From Bacillota bacterium (GTDB taxonomy: Bacteria; Bacillota; Clostridia; Caldicoprobacterales; DTU083): a DNA stretch of 64,000 nt. Numbering within the stretch: the stretch's first letter is position 1; every line of letters begins with the position of its first letter. The notes beneath the pieces were generated by a model that saw only the letters and a program-made list of their open reading frames with translations, searched no databases and had not been told where the DNA came from. Below, one piece after another: positions 33,743 to 42,888 of the stretch. A program made the position numbers and the translations under genes. The stretch lies in assembly GCA_029549985.1 (NCBI GenBank), contig JAKPIB010000047.1, positions 16,750 through 80,749 of the forward strand, in the 5' to 3' direction.

Positions 33743-33828
33743 CATGATCGGAAAGACATGAATTCCCAATTTAGCGTAATAAGCACATTTAGCTGCAGAG
33801 GAGGATGATTGACATGATCGGAAAGACA
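33723..33828 (+). repeat. 36-bp direct repeat duplicating the GH27 ribosome site and start
   Basis: Two exact 36-bp copies, 33723-33758 and 33793-33828, are 70 bp apart start to start. Each contains GAGGAGG, an ATG and the first codons of the GH27 gene. In the first copy the ATG codons meet a TGA after five codons (MIGKT stop); the second copy is the working start. The first copy also encodes the last residues and stop of the MORN protein. A short 34-bp segment separates the copies. This looks like a tandem duplication scar. Confidence 0.9.
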
Positions 33829-34941
33829 CCCCCTATGGGATGGAACACCTGGAACACATTCGGATGGAACATTGATGAAAGGCTGGTGCGTGAGGCAGCA
33901 GATGCATTTGTTGATACCGGGCTCAAGGAAGCGGGCTATGAATATATAGTGATCGATGACTGCTGGGCCCGGAAGGAACGGGATCAAAGCGGAAGGCTGG
34001 TGCCGGATGAGAACAAGTTTCCCGGCGGCATGAAAGCGCTGGCTGACTATATACACAGCAAAGGCCTTAAGTTCGGCATATATTCCTGTGCAGGCGTGCA
34101 GACCTGCGCCGGTTACCCCGGCAGCTTTGAGCATGAGTTCATAGATGCTGAGACCTTCGCTTCCTGGGGCGTAGATTACCTCAAATATGACTACTGCTAC
34201 AAACCGGACGGAGTCCCCGGACATATCCTGTACAAAAGGATGGCCATGGCACTAAGAAACTGCGGCAGGGATATATTGTTCAGCGCATGCAACTGGGGCA
34301 ACGATGAGGCGGAGAAATGGATGAGAGCCAGCGGCGCACATATATGGAGATCAACAGGGGACATCCAGGACAGCTGGGCCTCCATCAAGCAGCTGGCCCT
34401 TTCCCAGCTCAATAAGGAATGCTACAGCGGGCCTTACTGCTACAACGATGTCGACATGCTGGTAGTAGGGATGTACGGCAAAGGCAATGTAGCCCATGGC
34501 GGATGCACGGACGAAGAGTACAGGACCCATTTTTCCCTCTGGTGCCTCATGGACTCGCCGCTGATGATCGGCTGCGATATACGCAATATGAACCAGGCGA
34601 TGAAGGAGATCCTCACAAACAAGGAAATGATAGAGATAAATCAGGATCCTGAGGGCAGGCAGGCATATACCATCAAGCACTGGAACGATCCGGACCTGCT
34701 CATTTATGTGAAGCTGTTGAGTGACGGCAGCTATGCCTTCGGCTTCTTCAACATGTCCGACAAAGAGGGTGAAGCCGCCCTGCATTTTTGGGATGTGGGC
34801 CTTCCCGCTTCCGCAGGCTATGGCTTTTTACTGAGGGATGTCTGGCAGCATGAGGATATCGGCGTATTCAAGGAAGGATATAAATGCCGGCTGAAGCCCC
34901 ATGCATGCAGGGTGTTCCGGGCAAGACTCGTCAAGGCGTAG
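33814..34941 (+). CDS. Alpha-galactosidase, GH27 family
   Basis: A 375-aa enzyme without a signal peptide, so cytoplasmic. The ATG at 33814 is chosen because GAGGAGG sits 9 nt upstream. Motifs: TPPMGWNTWNTFGWNI, YIVIDDCW, LKFGIYSCAG, the nucleophile Asp in YLKYDYC, and the acid/base Asp in RSTGDIQDSW. GH27 enzymes remove alpha-galactose (some alpha-N-acetylgalactosamine). Beside the GH26 mannanase, it fits removal of galactose side chains from galactomannan oligomers after uptake. The family fold includes a C-terminal beta domain, present here (about 290-375). Confidence 0.92.
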   Translation: MIGKTPPMGWNTWNTFGWNIDERLVREAADAFVDTGLKEAGYEYIVIDDCWARKERDQSGRLVPDENKFPGGMKALADYIHSKGLKFGIYSCAGVQTCAGYPGSFEHEFIDAETFASWGVDYLKYDYCYKPDGVPGHILYKRMAMALRNCGRDILFSACNWGNDEAEKWMRASGAHIWRSTGDIQDSWASIKQLALSQLNKECYSGPYCYNDVDMLVVGMYGKGNVAHGGCTDEEYRTHFSLWCLMDSPLMIGCDIRNMNQAMKEILTNKEMIEINQDPEGRQAYTIKHWNDPDLLIYVKLLSDGSYAFGFFNMSDKEGEAALHFWDVGLPASAGYGFLLRDVWQHEDIGVFKEGYKCRLKPHACRVFRARLVKA

Positions 34942-34990
34942 GTCAAGGCCTATTGGCTCCTAAAGCATTATAAGGGGGTTGCATTTATAT

Positions 34991-36613
34991 ATGCGCGGTT
35001 CATTGAAAAGATTTATTATAACCCTGTTTGCTTGTCTCTTCGTCATCACAACAGGCTGCGCGGCAGGCACAGGCCCCTCTGATACTGCAAGCCCGACTCC
35101 TGATGAAACAGCAAGTCCGGGGCCTGCTGCTTCCGAAGCTCCGGATACAGAAGATATAGTATCCAAGCTGCCGCTGGACCTGTCCGACTATCTGCTTGAG
35201 ACCGGACAGATCGAGGATTTCAAGGCCGTATATGAAGCGGAGGACGGGATCCTTGAAGGCGGTACCAGGGCTGAGAGGTCCCATCCTGGCTATTCCGGGA
35301 CGGGCTATGTCACCAACTTCACCAGGCCGGGAGAATCCAGGGTCACATTTGAAGTGGAGGTCCCTGGAGATTCATATTACGACCTTAGGTTCACAACGGC
35401 TGCCCCCTATGGCGAGAAGTACAATACAGTAGCCATTGACGGCAGCAATATCGGCGACATCTATTCCAATTCCAGCAGCTTTGAACAATACATCATCAAA
35501 AACGTGTTTCTGACCAAAGGCCGACACGAAATATCGGTAATTCATTCATGGGGGTGGTTCCTGTTGGATTCCCTGGAGATATCATCAGGCGCAGGCTTTG
35601 ACACATCGGTGTTCAAGGTGGCTCCGGTACTTGTAAATGAGAATGCTGACGATGTGACCAGGCGGCTCATGAAATTTTTGACAGATATATACGGTAAATA
35701 TATCATTACAGGACAATACAGCGAAAATGCCTTGATGAGCTATGAGTTTTCAGCGATAAAGAGAGAAACAGGCCGCTATCCTGCCATGGCCGGCCTGGAC
35801 CTGATGGATTATACACCTTCGAGGGTCGAGTTTGGCACAAAAAGCCAGGCTGTAGAGGCCGCCATAGACTGGTGGCAGCGCGGAGGCCTTGTGACCTTCT
35901 GCTGGCACTGGAATGCCCCGACCAATTACCTGCCAAATACACAGGAAAATCCATGGTGGTCAGGCTTCTACACCAGGGCAACGAATATAGATCTGGCGAA
36001 GATAATGAACGGCGAGGACCAGGAGGGCTATGACCTCCTGCTCAACGATATCGATGCGATAGCAGAGCAGCTTAAAAGGCTTGAGGAAGCAGGAGTGCCG
36101 GTCCTTTGGAGGCCGCTCCACGAAGCCTCGGGCGGCTGGTTCTGGTGGGGCGCGAAAGGGCCCGAGCCATATAAGAAGCTTTGGATACTCCTATACGAAA
36201 GACTCACCTACTACCACAAGCTCAACAACCTCATCTGGGTTTGGAACGGCCAGGCAGCCGATTGGTATCCGGGGGATGAATACGTCGACATTATAGGTGA
36301 AGATGTTTATCCCGGCGAAAAACAGTATGGCTCACAGTTCGGCAGGTTCAGCAAGGCCTTGGAATACACAAGCACCAAAAAGATCATAGCCATGACCGAA
36401 AACGGATGCCTGTTCGATCCAGATCTGGCTTTCAAGGAAAATGCAAGGTGGGCCTGGTTCGGAACATGGTCCGGCGAATTCGTGATAAACAACACCACCA
36501 AGGCTTACTCAGAGCAATATACGGAAAAGCATATGCTTAAGAAGGTTTATTCCCATGAACGCGTCTTGAGCCTCATCGATATACCCGATATTAAGACTTA
36601 TCCACTTGACTGA
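34991..36613 (+). CDS. GH26 beta-mannanase lipoprotein with N-terminal CBM
   Basis: A 540-aa lipoprotein (signal LFACLFVITTGC, lipobox TTGC) anchored outside the membrane. A Thr/Pro/Ser/Glu linker (about residues 25-60) precedes a CBM35/CBM6-like jelly roll (about 75-200; YEAEDGILEGGT, LLDSLEIS). The C-terminal GH26 domain (about 215-540) carries the acid/base Glu in WRPLHEASGGWFWW and the nucleophile Glu in MTENGCLFD. It hydrolyses beta-1,4-mannans. It lies directly downstream of the GH27 gene, likely in the same transcript. A strong terminator follows. The start at 34991 is assumed; the ribosome site (GGGGG) is 12 nt away. Confidence 0.92.
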   Translation: MRGSLKRFIITLFACLFVITTGCAAGTGPSDTASPTPDETASPGPAASEAPDTEDIVSKLPLDLSDYLLETGQIEDFKAVYEAEDGILEGGTRAERSHPGYSGTGYVTNFTRPGESRVTFEVEVPGDSYYDLRFTTAAPYGEKYNTVAIDGSNIGDIYSNSSSFEQYIIKNVFLTKGRHEISVIHSWGWFLLDSLEISSGAGFDTSVFKVAPVLVNENADDVTRRLMKFLTDIYGKYIITGQYSENALMSYEFSAIKRETGRYPAMAGLDLMDYTPSRVEFGTKSQAVEAAIDWWQRGGLVTFCWHWNAPTNYLPNTQENPWWSGFYTRATNIDLAKIMNGEDQEGYDLLLNDIDAIAEQLKRLEEAGVPVLWRPLHEASGGWFWWGAKGPEPYKKLWILLYERLTYYHKLNNLIWVWNGQAADWYPGDEYVDIIGEDVYPGEKQYGSQFGRFSKALEYTSTKKIIAMTENGCLFDPDLAFKENARWAWFGTWSGEFVINNTTKAYSEQYTEKHMLKKVYSHERVLSLIDIPDIKTYPLD

Positions 36614-36627
36614 ACTGCATAAAAACT

Positions 36628-36650
36628 GGGCGGATATCCGCCCTTTTTTA
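36628..36650 (+). terminator. Intrinsic terminator after GH26
   Basis: The palindrome GGGCGGATATCCGCCC (36628-36643) is followed by TTTTTTT on the + strand, 15 nt after the GH26 stop. Confidence 0.9.
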
Positions 36651-36678
36651 TTTTAGTTCATTTGTAACTGATATTTAG

Positions 36679-37242
36679 CTATTTCTTTCTCCTCAGCAGT
36701 ACCAGTCCACTGCCTGCAGCACCTGCAGCGACTATGTACATCAGTATGCCAAGGTCTCCGGTCTGCGGCGGCTCTTCTTCAGGTGTGCCCGTTACAAGGA
36801 TAACGCTTCTGATGTTGGCGTTCAGGTCTCCCTCATCCACCTGCAGACGGATGGTAGCGCCCTCAGGGATATTGACGTTGGTCGGTTCGTTTCTGGGGAA
36901 CTGATCCCACCATGATCCGGTGCTGGGTATGGGGAGCTTGGCTGCAAACTCACCATTGACATACAGGCTTATGTGCCCGTCAGTCCCATGGTCGCAGTCA
37001 TAGGAAAGCATGACCTGCACTGCTGCCGGGACATTCTCCCACTCAGCGTAGAAGCCTTCCTGCTCAGTGCTCACCAGTGTCTCGTCAGCAGCACCAATAT
37101 TGGTTTTGAACTTGTCATCCGGTACTTTGGCGTCTGCGATTTTCAGCACCACTTCTTCACCGGCTGCATAGGCAACTGCCGCCAAAGATACCAGAAGCAC
37201 AACAGCAAGTACGATAGACAACAACTTTTTAGCCATAGTCAT
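36679..37242 (-). CDS. Secreted CBM-like protein with PPQTG sorting signal
   Basis: A 187-aa protein; the ATG at 37242 follows AGGAGGTTAAA. A signal peptide (KKLLSIVLAVVLLVSLAAVAYA) is followed by a small jelly-roll domain (about residues 28-145) with LYVNGEFAAKLPIPSTGSWW and VNIPEGATIRLQVDEG, patterns of CBM6/CBM35-like sugar-binding domains. It ends PPQTGD, a hydrophobic stretch and LLRRKK, a sortase anchor. It has no enzyme domain, so it is probably a wall-attached polysaccharide-binding protein next to the mannan enzymes. It has its own strong promoter. Confidence 0.82.
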   Translation of the reverse strand: MTMAKKLLSIVLAVVLLVSLAAVAYAAGEEVVLKIADAKVPDDKFKTNIGAADETLVSTEQEGFYAEWENVPAAVQVMLSYDCDHGTDGHISLYVNGEFAAKLPIPSTGSWWDQFPRNEPTNVNIPEGATIRLQVDEGDLNANIRSVILVTGTPEEEPPQTGDLGILMYIVAAGAAGSGLVLLRRKK

Positions 37243-37380
37243 TTTAACCTCCTTGATCATGATTTTATTTAATATCTCATACGAGATATCAAACCAATGT
37301 CGTATAGCTCCAGAACAATATATTATATCGACCAACAGAATATGTATGGAAGAATATGCGTTTATATGTTTGTACTACCA

Positions 37381-37409
37381 ATTATATATCATATTGTTAT
37401 AATTGTCAA
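37381..37409 (-). promoter_or_regulatory. Consensus promoter of the PPQTG protein gene
   Basis: On the minus strand, -35 TTGACA (37404-37409) and -10 TATAAT (37381-37386) are both perfect with 17 bp between. The sequence after the -35 (ATTATA) and around the -10 (ATATAATTGGTA) is almost identical to the promoter at 38225-38253. A leader of about 130 nt follows. Confidence 0.85.
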
Positions 37410-37428
37410 TATTGTTGTCATATATACA

Positions 37429-37460
37429 AAAAGCTGCCGGCGTGCTTACCGGCAGCTTTT
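37429..37460 (-). terminator. Intrinsic terminator after the NPQTG protein gene
   Basis: A 12-bp stem AAAAGCTGCCGG/CCGGCAGCTTTT with an 8-nt loop; the minus-strand side continues with T residues. It separates the two CBM-like genes. Confidence 0.88.
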
Positions 37461-37483
37461 ATTACGATATGTAGCTTGTGAGA

Positions 37484-38122
37484 CTATTTCTTTCTGCTCT
37501 TGAGCAGAACAACACCGGAAGCACCGGCCAGGAGTACGAAGGGCAGGACGCTGGCATAACCGGTCTGAGGATTTTGCTCTTCTTCGGCATCCAGGCCTTC
37601 ATTCAACTGCAGCTGGAAACCAAATGCATTTGCAGGCGCAGTAAACCCAGAAGGAATCGTAAACTCTACATCATTCCACTGACCTTTCACAAAGGTTTCA
37701 GTCCAGCCGTCTTTCCATTCGGCCCAGTTGTCCCACTGTATGAATGGCTGTAATGTTTTCACATTTACGTTTTCCGGGATATAGACCTTGAATACAAAAG
37801 TCTGACCGGCTTGAATATCGGCCCCTTCAAGAGGCATTTGGACCTGGTACTGAACGAAATTCTTATTACCAGGCTCCAGGATCATCTTCAAGCAGCCCTT
37901 GCCATCAAATGTCTCATGGGCTACCGTTGTCTTGTTGTAACTATAGGTGGCGTCTGCATCCTTGCCTACCCAGCCTTCTACATCACTATCGAAATTGTAG
38001 GTAATACCTGCGTTGTTAGTAACGCTGTCGATGTAGATCGCAACAGGATCAGCAGCCAGTGCGATGCTTGAAAGCGCCAGCAATACAGTTACAGCCAGCA
38101 GTACTGATAAAAGTTTCTTCAT
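37484..38122 (-). CDS. Secreted CBM-like protein with NPQTG sorting signal
   Basis: A 212-aa protein with a signal peptide (LLSVLLAVTVLLALSSIALA). A beta-sandwich domain (about residues 25-170; YNFDSDVEGWVG, QWNDVEFTIPSGF) resembles carbohydrate-binding modules found in mannan- and glucan-degrading enzymes. It ends NPQTGYASVLPFVLL and LLKSRKK, a sortase anchor whose NPQTG core is like class B sortase motifs. It is monocistronic with its own consensus promoter. Likely a wall-bound sugar-binding protein; ligand unknown. Confidence 0.82.
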   Translation of the reverse strand: MKKLLSVLLAVTVLLALSSIALAADPVAIYIDSVTNNAGITYNFDSDVEGWVGKDADATYSYNKTTVAHETFDGKGCLKMILEPGNKNFVQYQVQMPLEGADIQAGQTFVFKVYIPENVNVKTLQPFIQWDNWAEWKDGWTETFVKGQWNDVEFTIPSGFTAPANAFGFQLQLNEGLDAEEEQNPQTGYASVLPFVLLAGASGVVLLKSRKK

Positions 38123-38224
38123 ACTGTATCCCTCCTGAATTATTTATACAAATGCCCTTATTATTAGGGCAATTGATTCAACAACTGGCCCCTGCTTTAT
38201 GCAATATCACCATGCTTAATACCA

Positions 38225-38253
38225 ATTATATAATATAATACTATAATTGTCAA
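38225..38253 (-). promoter_or_regulatory. Consensus promoter of the NPQTG protein gene
   Basis: On the minus strand, -35 TTGACA (38248-38253), a 17-bp spacer and -10 TATAAT (38225-38230) are all consensus, within a sequence nearly matching the promoter at 37381-37409. The leader to the ATG is about 95 nt. Confidence 0.85.
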
Positions 38254-38383
38254 GTATATAGACTATTTTAAAAAATATGGGCTGTGAATAACAAAATTAA
38301 AAAAAGCACAGATCGGTGATTACCTTTCTGTGCTCTTGATTGCTTTCATTATGTTAGATACTAAAATATATAAAATTTTAACC

Positions 38384-39430
38384 TTAATTTGCCGTCATCA
38401 CTTCATCCCATATGCGGTTGTAAATGTCAAGCACATCGCTGATGTCGTCAAATACCTCGCACTTTTCAAGGATCTCGTCATCAGGGTATGCCGACTTGTC
38501 GTTTTTCACTTCATCAGGCAGCATGTCATAGGCGGCCGAGTTGGGAGTGGAGTAGCCTATATACATGGTATTCTTGAGTGCGTTTTCGGGGTCGCACATC
38601 CAGTTTATGAACAGCTCGGCTTCCTTTTTGTGCTTGCTGTTCTTGGGCACTACCATCGAGTCGAACCAAAGGTTTGTGCCTTCTTCAGGTACAGCATATG
38701 CCAGGTTTTCATTTTCCCATATGCTATAGATCGCGTCACCGGAGTACACTACCGCCAGGGCGGCCTCCTCGGCTACCATCTTGTCCTTGACATCATCCCC
38801 GACATAGGCCAGGACCAGAGGCTTTTGCTCTATCAGTGACTGCTTTGCTTTCTCAAGCTCCGCTTCATTGCGGCTGTTGAGCGAAAAGCCGAGTCTTTTC
38901 AGAGCAACGCCGATGGCATCCCTTTGGCTGGCGTACATGAAGATATTCTTGCTGAACTTGGAATCCCAGAGTATATCCCAGCTCGTAACGGGCTCATCTA
39001 CCATTTCCTTATTGTAGAGTATGCCCAGGGTGCCCCACATGTAAGGGACTGAGTATTCGTTGTTAGGATCGAAATCGAGATCCTTGAATCTATCATCGAT
39101 ATACTTGTAGTTGGGGATATTGTCAAAATCCAGCTTGGCCAGTCTGTCCTCATTGATAAGGCGCTTGATCATATAATCAGATGGAAAGAGCACATCATAG
39201 TCTGCATTGCCGGATACGACCTTGGCGTACATGTCCTCGTTGGTTGTAAAGGTATCATATATGACCCTGATCCCATACTCTTTTTCAAAGGCCTTGTATA
39301 CAGATTCATCTATATAATCAAACCAGTTGAAGACCTTGAGGGTGGGTTTGCCACTGTCCCCGCAGCCTGCCAGGCTAAATGTCATGGCTAGAAGGGCTAA
39401 CAAAAACATTACCTTGATAACTCTTTTCAT
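38384..39430 (-). CDS. potD: Spermidine/putrescine ABC transporter substrate-binding lipoprotein
   Basis: A 348-aa lipoprotein with lipobox LAGC in a signal starting MKRVIKVMFLL. The mature part begins LKVFNWFDYIDESVYKAFEK, typical of PotD/PotF, with NADYDVLFPSDYMIKRL and WDSKFSKNIFMY. It captures polyamines outside the cell and delivers them to PotBC. The start at 39430 follows AAAGGAG and overlaps the potC end by 56 bp, longer than usual. Last gene of potABCD. Confidence 0.93.
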   Translation of the reverse strand: MKRVIKVMFLLALLAMTFSLAGCGDSGKPTLKVFNWFDYIDESVYKAFEKEYGIRVIYDTFTTNEDMYAKVVSGNADYDVLFPSDYMIKRLINEDRLAKLDFDNIPNYKYIDDRFKDLDFDPNNEYSVPYMWGTLGILYNKEMVDEPVTSWDILWDSKFSKNIFMYASQRDAIGVALKRLGFSLNSRNEAELEKAKQSLIEQKPLVLAYVGDDVKDKMVAEEAALAVVYSGDAIYSIWENENLAYAVPEEGTNLWFDSMVVPKNSKHKKEAELFINWMCDPENALKNTMYIGYSTPNSAAYDMLPDEVKNDKSAYPDDEILEKCEVFDDISDVLDIYNRIWDEVMTAN

Positions 39431-40211
39431 TTTTCGGTCTCCTTTCATTTTCGTCCTTGGACGTCCTTATATTGACTATTATCAGCAAAAGCAATACACT
39501 GACAAACATTATGGTCGACAGCGCATTGAGCTTCGGGCTGATCCCCCTTCTGGCCAACGACTCCACTGTTATCGACAGGTTCGATACGCCGTTGCCCGTT
39601 GTAAAGAAGCTTATGACAAAGTCGTCAAACGACAGGGTCAGGGCCAGCAGGAAGCCTGTGATCACGCCGGGCATGATCTCGGGCAGGATCACCTTTTTGA
39701 ACGCGTAAAAGGGAGTCGCGCCCAGGTCCAGCGCCGCTTCGTACAGGTGCTTGTTCATCTGCTTGAGCTTGGGCATCACCGACAGTACCACATAGGGGAT
39801 ATTGAAGGTCACATGGGCCAGCAGCAGCGATGTAAAGCCCAGGGGGAGCTTGATCGACGAGAATAGCAGCATCAGGGATATACCGGTCACGATATCAGGG
39901 TTCAGCACGGGTATATAGTTGATGTTGAGCATGATCTCCCGCTTTACCCTTTTCATGTTGAATATACCTATGGAAGCCGCAGTCCCGACGATCGTCGCTA
40001 TAAGGGATGCAAGCAGCGCTATGGCGATCGTGTTGTACAAGGAGTTCATTATCTGACGGTCCTTAAAAAGCTCCCTGTACCATTGCAGGGTGAACCCGGT
40101 CCAGTGGCCTCTGGATTTCGAGGCGTTGAAGGAGTAGACTATCAGTATGATGATAGGGGCATACAAGAACAAAAATACGAGAAATACATAGGATCTTCTT
40201 AGAAATCGCAT
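39375..40211 (-). CDS. potC: Spermidine/putrescine ABC transporter permease
   Basis: A 278-aa permease with about six spans and the inner-membrane motif EAALDLGATPFYAFKKVILPEIMPG (EAA loop) that contacts the ATPase. The ATG at 40211 overlaps the potB stop (TGATG), so translation is coupled. The C-terminus (RTSKDENERRPKNEKS and onward) is a polar extension overlapping potD. Confidence 0.92.
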   Translation of the reverse strand: MRFLRRSYVFLVFLFLYAPIIILIVYSFNASKSRGHWTGFTLQWYRELFKDRQIMNSLYNTIAIALLASLIATIVGTAASIGIFNMKRVKREIMLNINYIPVLNPDIVTGISLMLLFSSIKLPLGFTSLLLAHVTFNIPYVVLSVMPKLKQMNKHLYEAALDLGATPFYAFKKVILPEIMPGVITGFLLALTLSFDDFVISFFTTGNGVSNLSITVESLARRGISPKLNALSTIMFVSVLLLLIIVNIRTSKDENERRPKNEKSYQGNVFVSPSSHDI

Positions 40212-41077
40212 CACCACAGCCCCCCTCCGCTATTTTCCTTCTCATACCTTGACATGAAGCCCATGCTTAGGAGTATGAGCAGGAGCATTATTATCGACAG
40301 GGCCGAACCAAAGCCCCAGTCGTTGGAAAAGAGGAACTGGCGCTCGATCAGGTTGCCTATCAGCATAAACTGTGCGCCCCCCAGCAGCCTGGATATGACG
40401 AAGGTCGTCACTGCAGGCATGAACACCATGGTTATGCCTGAAAGTACGCCTGGCAGGCTCAGGGGAAATATCACCCGCTTGAAAACCACCAGGTTGTTGC
40501 CGCCCAGGTCCTGAGCCGCCTCGATAAGGCTCCTGTCAAGCTTGGATACTACCGAATATATGGGCAGTATCATAAAGGGCAGAAAATTGTAAACCATCCC
40601 CAGTATCACAGCAGTTTCCGTGTAAAGGATATTGACCCTTGGCAGCGTCAGCTCCATGTTGAGGTAGGTGGCCGCCAGCCTTTCCAGGGTACCGAAGAAA
40701 GCGTTGATGGTGCCGTTTTTCTCAAGCAGGGTCATCCATGAATAGGTCCTGAGCAGAAAGTTCATCCACATCGGAATGACAGCCAGCATGACCAGTATAT
40801 TTTTACGTTTGAAGTCCCTGCCGGCCAGGATAAGGGCCAGAGGATAACCCAGCACCAGGCATATGACCGTGCTGTATACCGCCAGCAGGACCGACCGGAT
40901 CAGCACGTTTATATACATCGGCTCCCAAAACTTTTTAAAGTTCTCCAGGGTAAGCACTATGCTCCCGTCCGGAGCTTTTGCCGTCACGCTGAAAAACAGT
41001 ACCAGCATAAGGGGAACCACTATGAATATTATCATCCATACGGCATATGGATATGCGAGCCACCTATATTGCTTCAT
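40211..41077 (-). CDS. potB: Spermidine/putrescine ABC transporter permease
   Basis: A 288-aa permease with six hydrophobic spans and the EAA loop ([20 protein letters not shown]). AAGGGG lies 8 nt before the ATG, which overlaps the potA stop (ATGA). It pairs with PotC to form the membrane channel. Confidence 0.92.
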   Translation of the reverse strand: MKQYRWLAYPYAVWMIIFIVVPLMLVLFFSVTAKAPDGSIVLTLENFKKFWEPMYINVLIRSVLLAVYSTVICLVLGYPLALILAGRDFKRKNILVMLAVIPMWMNFLLRTYSWMTLLEKNGTINAFFGTLERLAATYLNMELTLPRVNILYTETAVILGMVYNFLPFMILPIYSVVSKLDRSLIEAAQDLGGNNLVVFKRVIFPLSLPGVLSGITMVFMPAVTTFVISRLLGGAQFMLIGNLIERQFLFSNDWGFGSALSIIMLLLILLSMGFMSRYEKENSGGGLW

Positions 41078-42132
41078 GCCTTCAACCCCTTTTTCATGAT
41101 ATGGATATCGAAGGGGTCGATGCTCAGCCCGACAACCGAGCCCTCTTCGGCCATCAGGGTGCTGTGGACCGTCAGGACATAGCCTGCGCCGTTCAAGCCC
41201 TCGATTTTCATCTCATAGTGCACGCCCTTGAAGGTAACGGATATTACCTTGCCTACGAGCATCCCTTCAGACTGGGGCCTGACCTTTATATCTTCCGGCC
41301 GGACAACCACGTCGACGGGCTCATTGGGCATAAAGCCCTTGTCCACGCAGTCGAACTGCCGGCCCAGGAAGGTGACCTTGTAGTCCTCGTTCATGGTCCC
41401 GTCTATTATGTTGCTCTCACCTATAAAATCAGCCACAAAGGCGTTCTTCGGCTCGTTGTATATATCCTGGGGAGTACCGATCTGCTGTATCCGCCCGTTG
41501 TTCATGACGACAATGGTGTCGGACATGGTCAGGGCTTCCTCCTGATCGTGGGTGACATAAATAAAGGTGATCCCCAGGGACTTTTGTATCTTTTTAAGCT
41601 CAAGCTGCATTTCCTTGCGCAGCTTCAGATCCAGCGCTCCCAGCGGCTCATCCAGGAGCAGGACCTCCGGCTCATTGACCAGGGCTCTCGCTATGGCCAC
41701 CCTTTGCTGCTGGCCGCCGCTCAAGGAGTCTACGGACCTCTTGCTGAAGCCCTCCAGGTTGACCAGCCTTAGCATATTGTTTACCTTTTCCTCTATTACC
41801 CGTTTGTCCATTTTCTTTATCTTAAGCCCGAAGGCAATGTTTTCGAAAACGTTCATATGGGGAAACAAAGCGTACCTTTGAAAAACGGTATTCACCTTCC
41901 GCTTGTAGGCGGGAAGATCATTGATCCGCTGGCCTTCAAAGAGAAGGTCTCCTTCATCGGCTTCCTCGAAGCCGCCGATGATCCTCAGGGTCGTGGTTTT
42001 GCCGCAGCCGCTGGGTCCCAGCAGCGTAACGAACTCGTTCCTGCGGATATACAGGTTGATATTATCAAGTGCCTTGGTGCCGTCAAAGGCCTTTGAGATA
42101 TTTACAAGCCTCAATATGATCTCGTTGTTCAA
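41074..42132 (-). CDS. potA: Spermidine/putrescine ABC transporter ATP-binding protein
   Basis: A 352-aa ATPase with a TTG start at 42132, GGAGG 9 nt upstream. Walker [10 protein letters not shown], signature [15 protein letters not shown], Walker [12 protein letters not shown], and a C-terminal TOBE-type regulatory domain (about residues 240-350). It drives polyamine import through PotBC. It lies 26 nt downstream of the XRE-cupin gene, consistent with one operon regulator-potABCD. Confidence 0.94.
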   Translation of the reverse strand: MNNEIILRLVNISKAFDGTKALDNINLYIRRNEFVTLLGPSGCGKTTTLRIIGGFEEADEGDLLFEGQRINDLPAYKRKVNTVFQRYALFPHMNVFENIAFGLKIKKMDKRVIEEKVNNMLRLVNLEGFSKRSVDSLSGGQQQRVAIARALVNEPEVLLLDEPLGALDLKLRKEMQLELKKIQKSLGITFIYVTHDQEEALTMSDTIVVMNNGRIQQIGTPQDIYNEPKNAFVADFIGESNIIDGTMNEDYKVTFLGRQFDCVDKGFMPNEPVDVVVRPEDIKVRPQSEGMLVGKVISVTFKGVHYEMKIEGLNGAGYVLTVHSTLMAEEGSVVGLSIDPFDIHIMKKGLKA

Positions 42133-42158
42133 TTTTCTGTACCTCCACTGTTGTTATG

Positions 42159-42698
42159 CTAGAAACTCGGCGGCGTTGCGACCCACAATACCGTAGATTT
42201 AGACTTTGCCGCATTTTCAATATAATGTGCCACTGTGGGCCTGAAATAAAACGTTTCCCCCTTTTTCACCCTAAAGCTCCTCCTGCCAAGGTGCAGGATG
42301 ACTGATCCCGAAAGCACGTAGCCAAACTCCTCGCCGTCATGGGGATCCTCGACTTTTGATTTGCCGTTGGGCAAAAGCTCCAGAATGATGGGCTCCATTT
42401 TGTTTTTCTGGGCGTTAGGGACGATCCAGTGAATATTATGATTCAGTTCTTCATTTTCATAGCTGAAGATATCGTCCTTTTTGAACACGATCTTCTCCTC
42501 GACCTGTTCGTTGAAAAAATCCTTTATGTTGGTGCCCAGGGACTCTAAAATGTCCATCAATGTAGCTATGGACGGAGATGTCAGATCTCTCTCGACCTGG
42601 GAAATAAATCCCTTGGACAGCTCGCATCTGTCTGCCAGCTCCTGCTGGGTCAAACCGTTGTAAATGCGCAATTCCTTGATCTTTTCGCCTATTTTCAT
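42159..42698 (-). CDS. XRE-family regulator with cupin domain (PuuR-like)
   Basis: A 179-aa regulator. An N-terminal helix-turn-helix (IGEKIKELRIYNGLTQQELA; LSKGFISQVERDLTSPSI) is joined to a C-terminal cupin (about residues 105-175; HDGEEFGYVLSGSVILHLGR, KKGETFYFRPTVAHYIEN). Such regulators commonly sit before potABCD and sense polyamines through the cupin. The start at 42698 is chosen for homology at MKIGEKI; the ribosome site is weak and an upstream ATG at 42707 exists. It is first in the operon and probably autoregulates. Confidence 0.88.
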   Translation of the reverse strand: MKIGEKIKELRIYNGLTQQELADRCELSKGFISQVERDLTSPSIATLMDILESLGTNIKDFFNEQVEEKIVFKKDDIFSYENEELNHNIHWIVPNAQKNKMEPIILELLPNGKSKVEDPHDGEEFGYVLSGSVILHLGRRSFRVKKGETFYFRPTVAHYIENAAKSKSTVLWVATPPSF

Positions 42699-42760
42699 GC
42701 ATCCCATTCCATTCTACATTACTAAACTTTCTGTTTATAAAGGCTAAACAAACATATATA

Positions 42761-42789
42761 TTAATACCACATTTAAAATGGGAAGTCAA
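42761..42789 (-). promoter_or_regulatory. Promoter of the regulator-potABCD operon
   Basis: On the minus strand, -35 TTGACT (42784-42789), a 17-bp spacer and -10 TATTAA (42761-42766). The leader is about 60 nt and AT-rich. Confidence 0.6.
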
Positions 42790-42888
42790 TAATTATTTTG
42801 AATGTTTTGATCCATTGATAAAAAACCGGATAATATATGCAATTATGTACCTGTATGTACAAAAATCAGCAGGCCGAGGAGAATGGAT

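Noticed and set aside
41047..41772. 241-codon plus-strand frame opposite potA
   Set aside because: Antisense of the conserved ATPase; no independent evidence.
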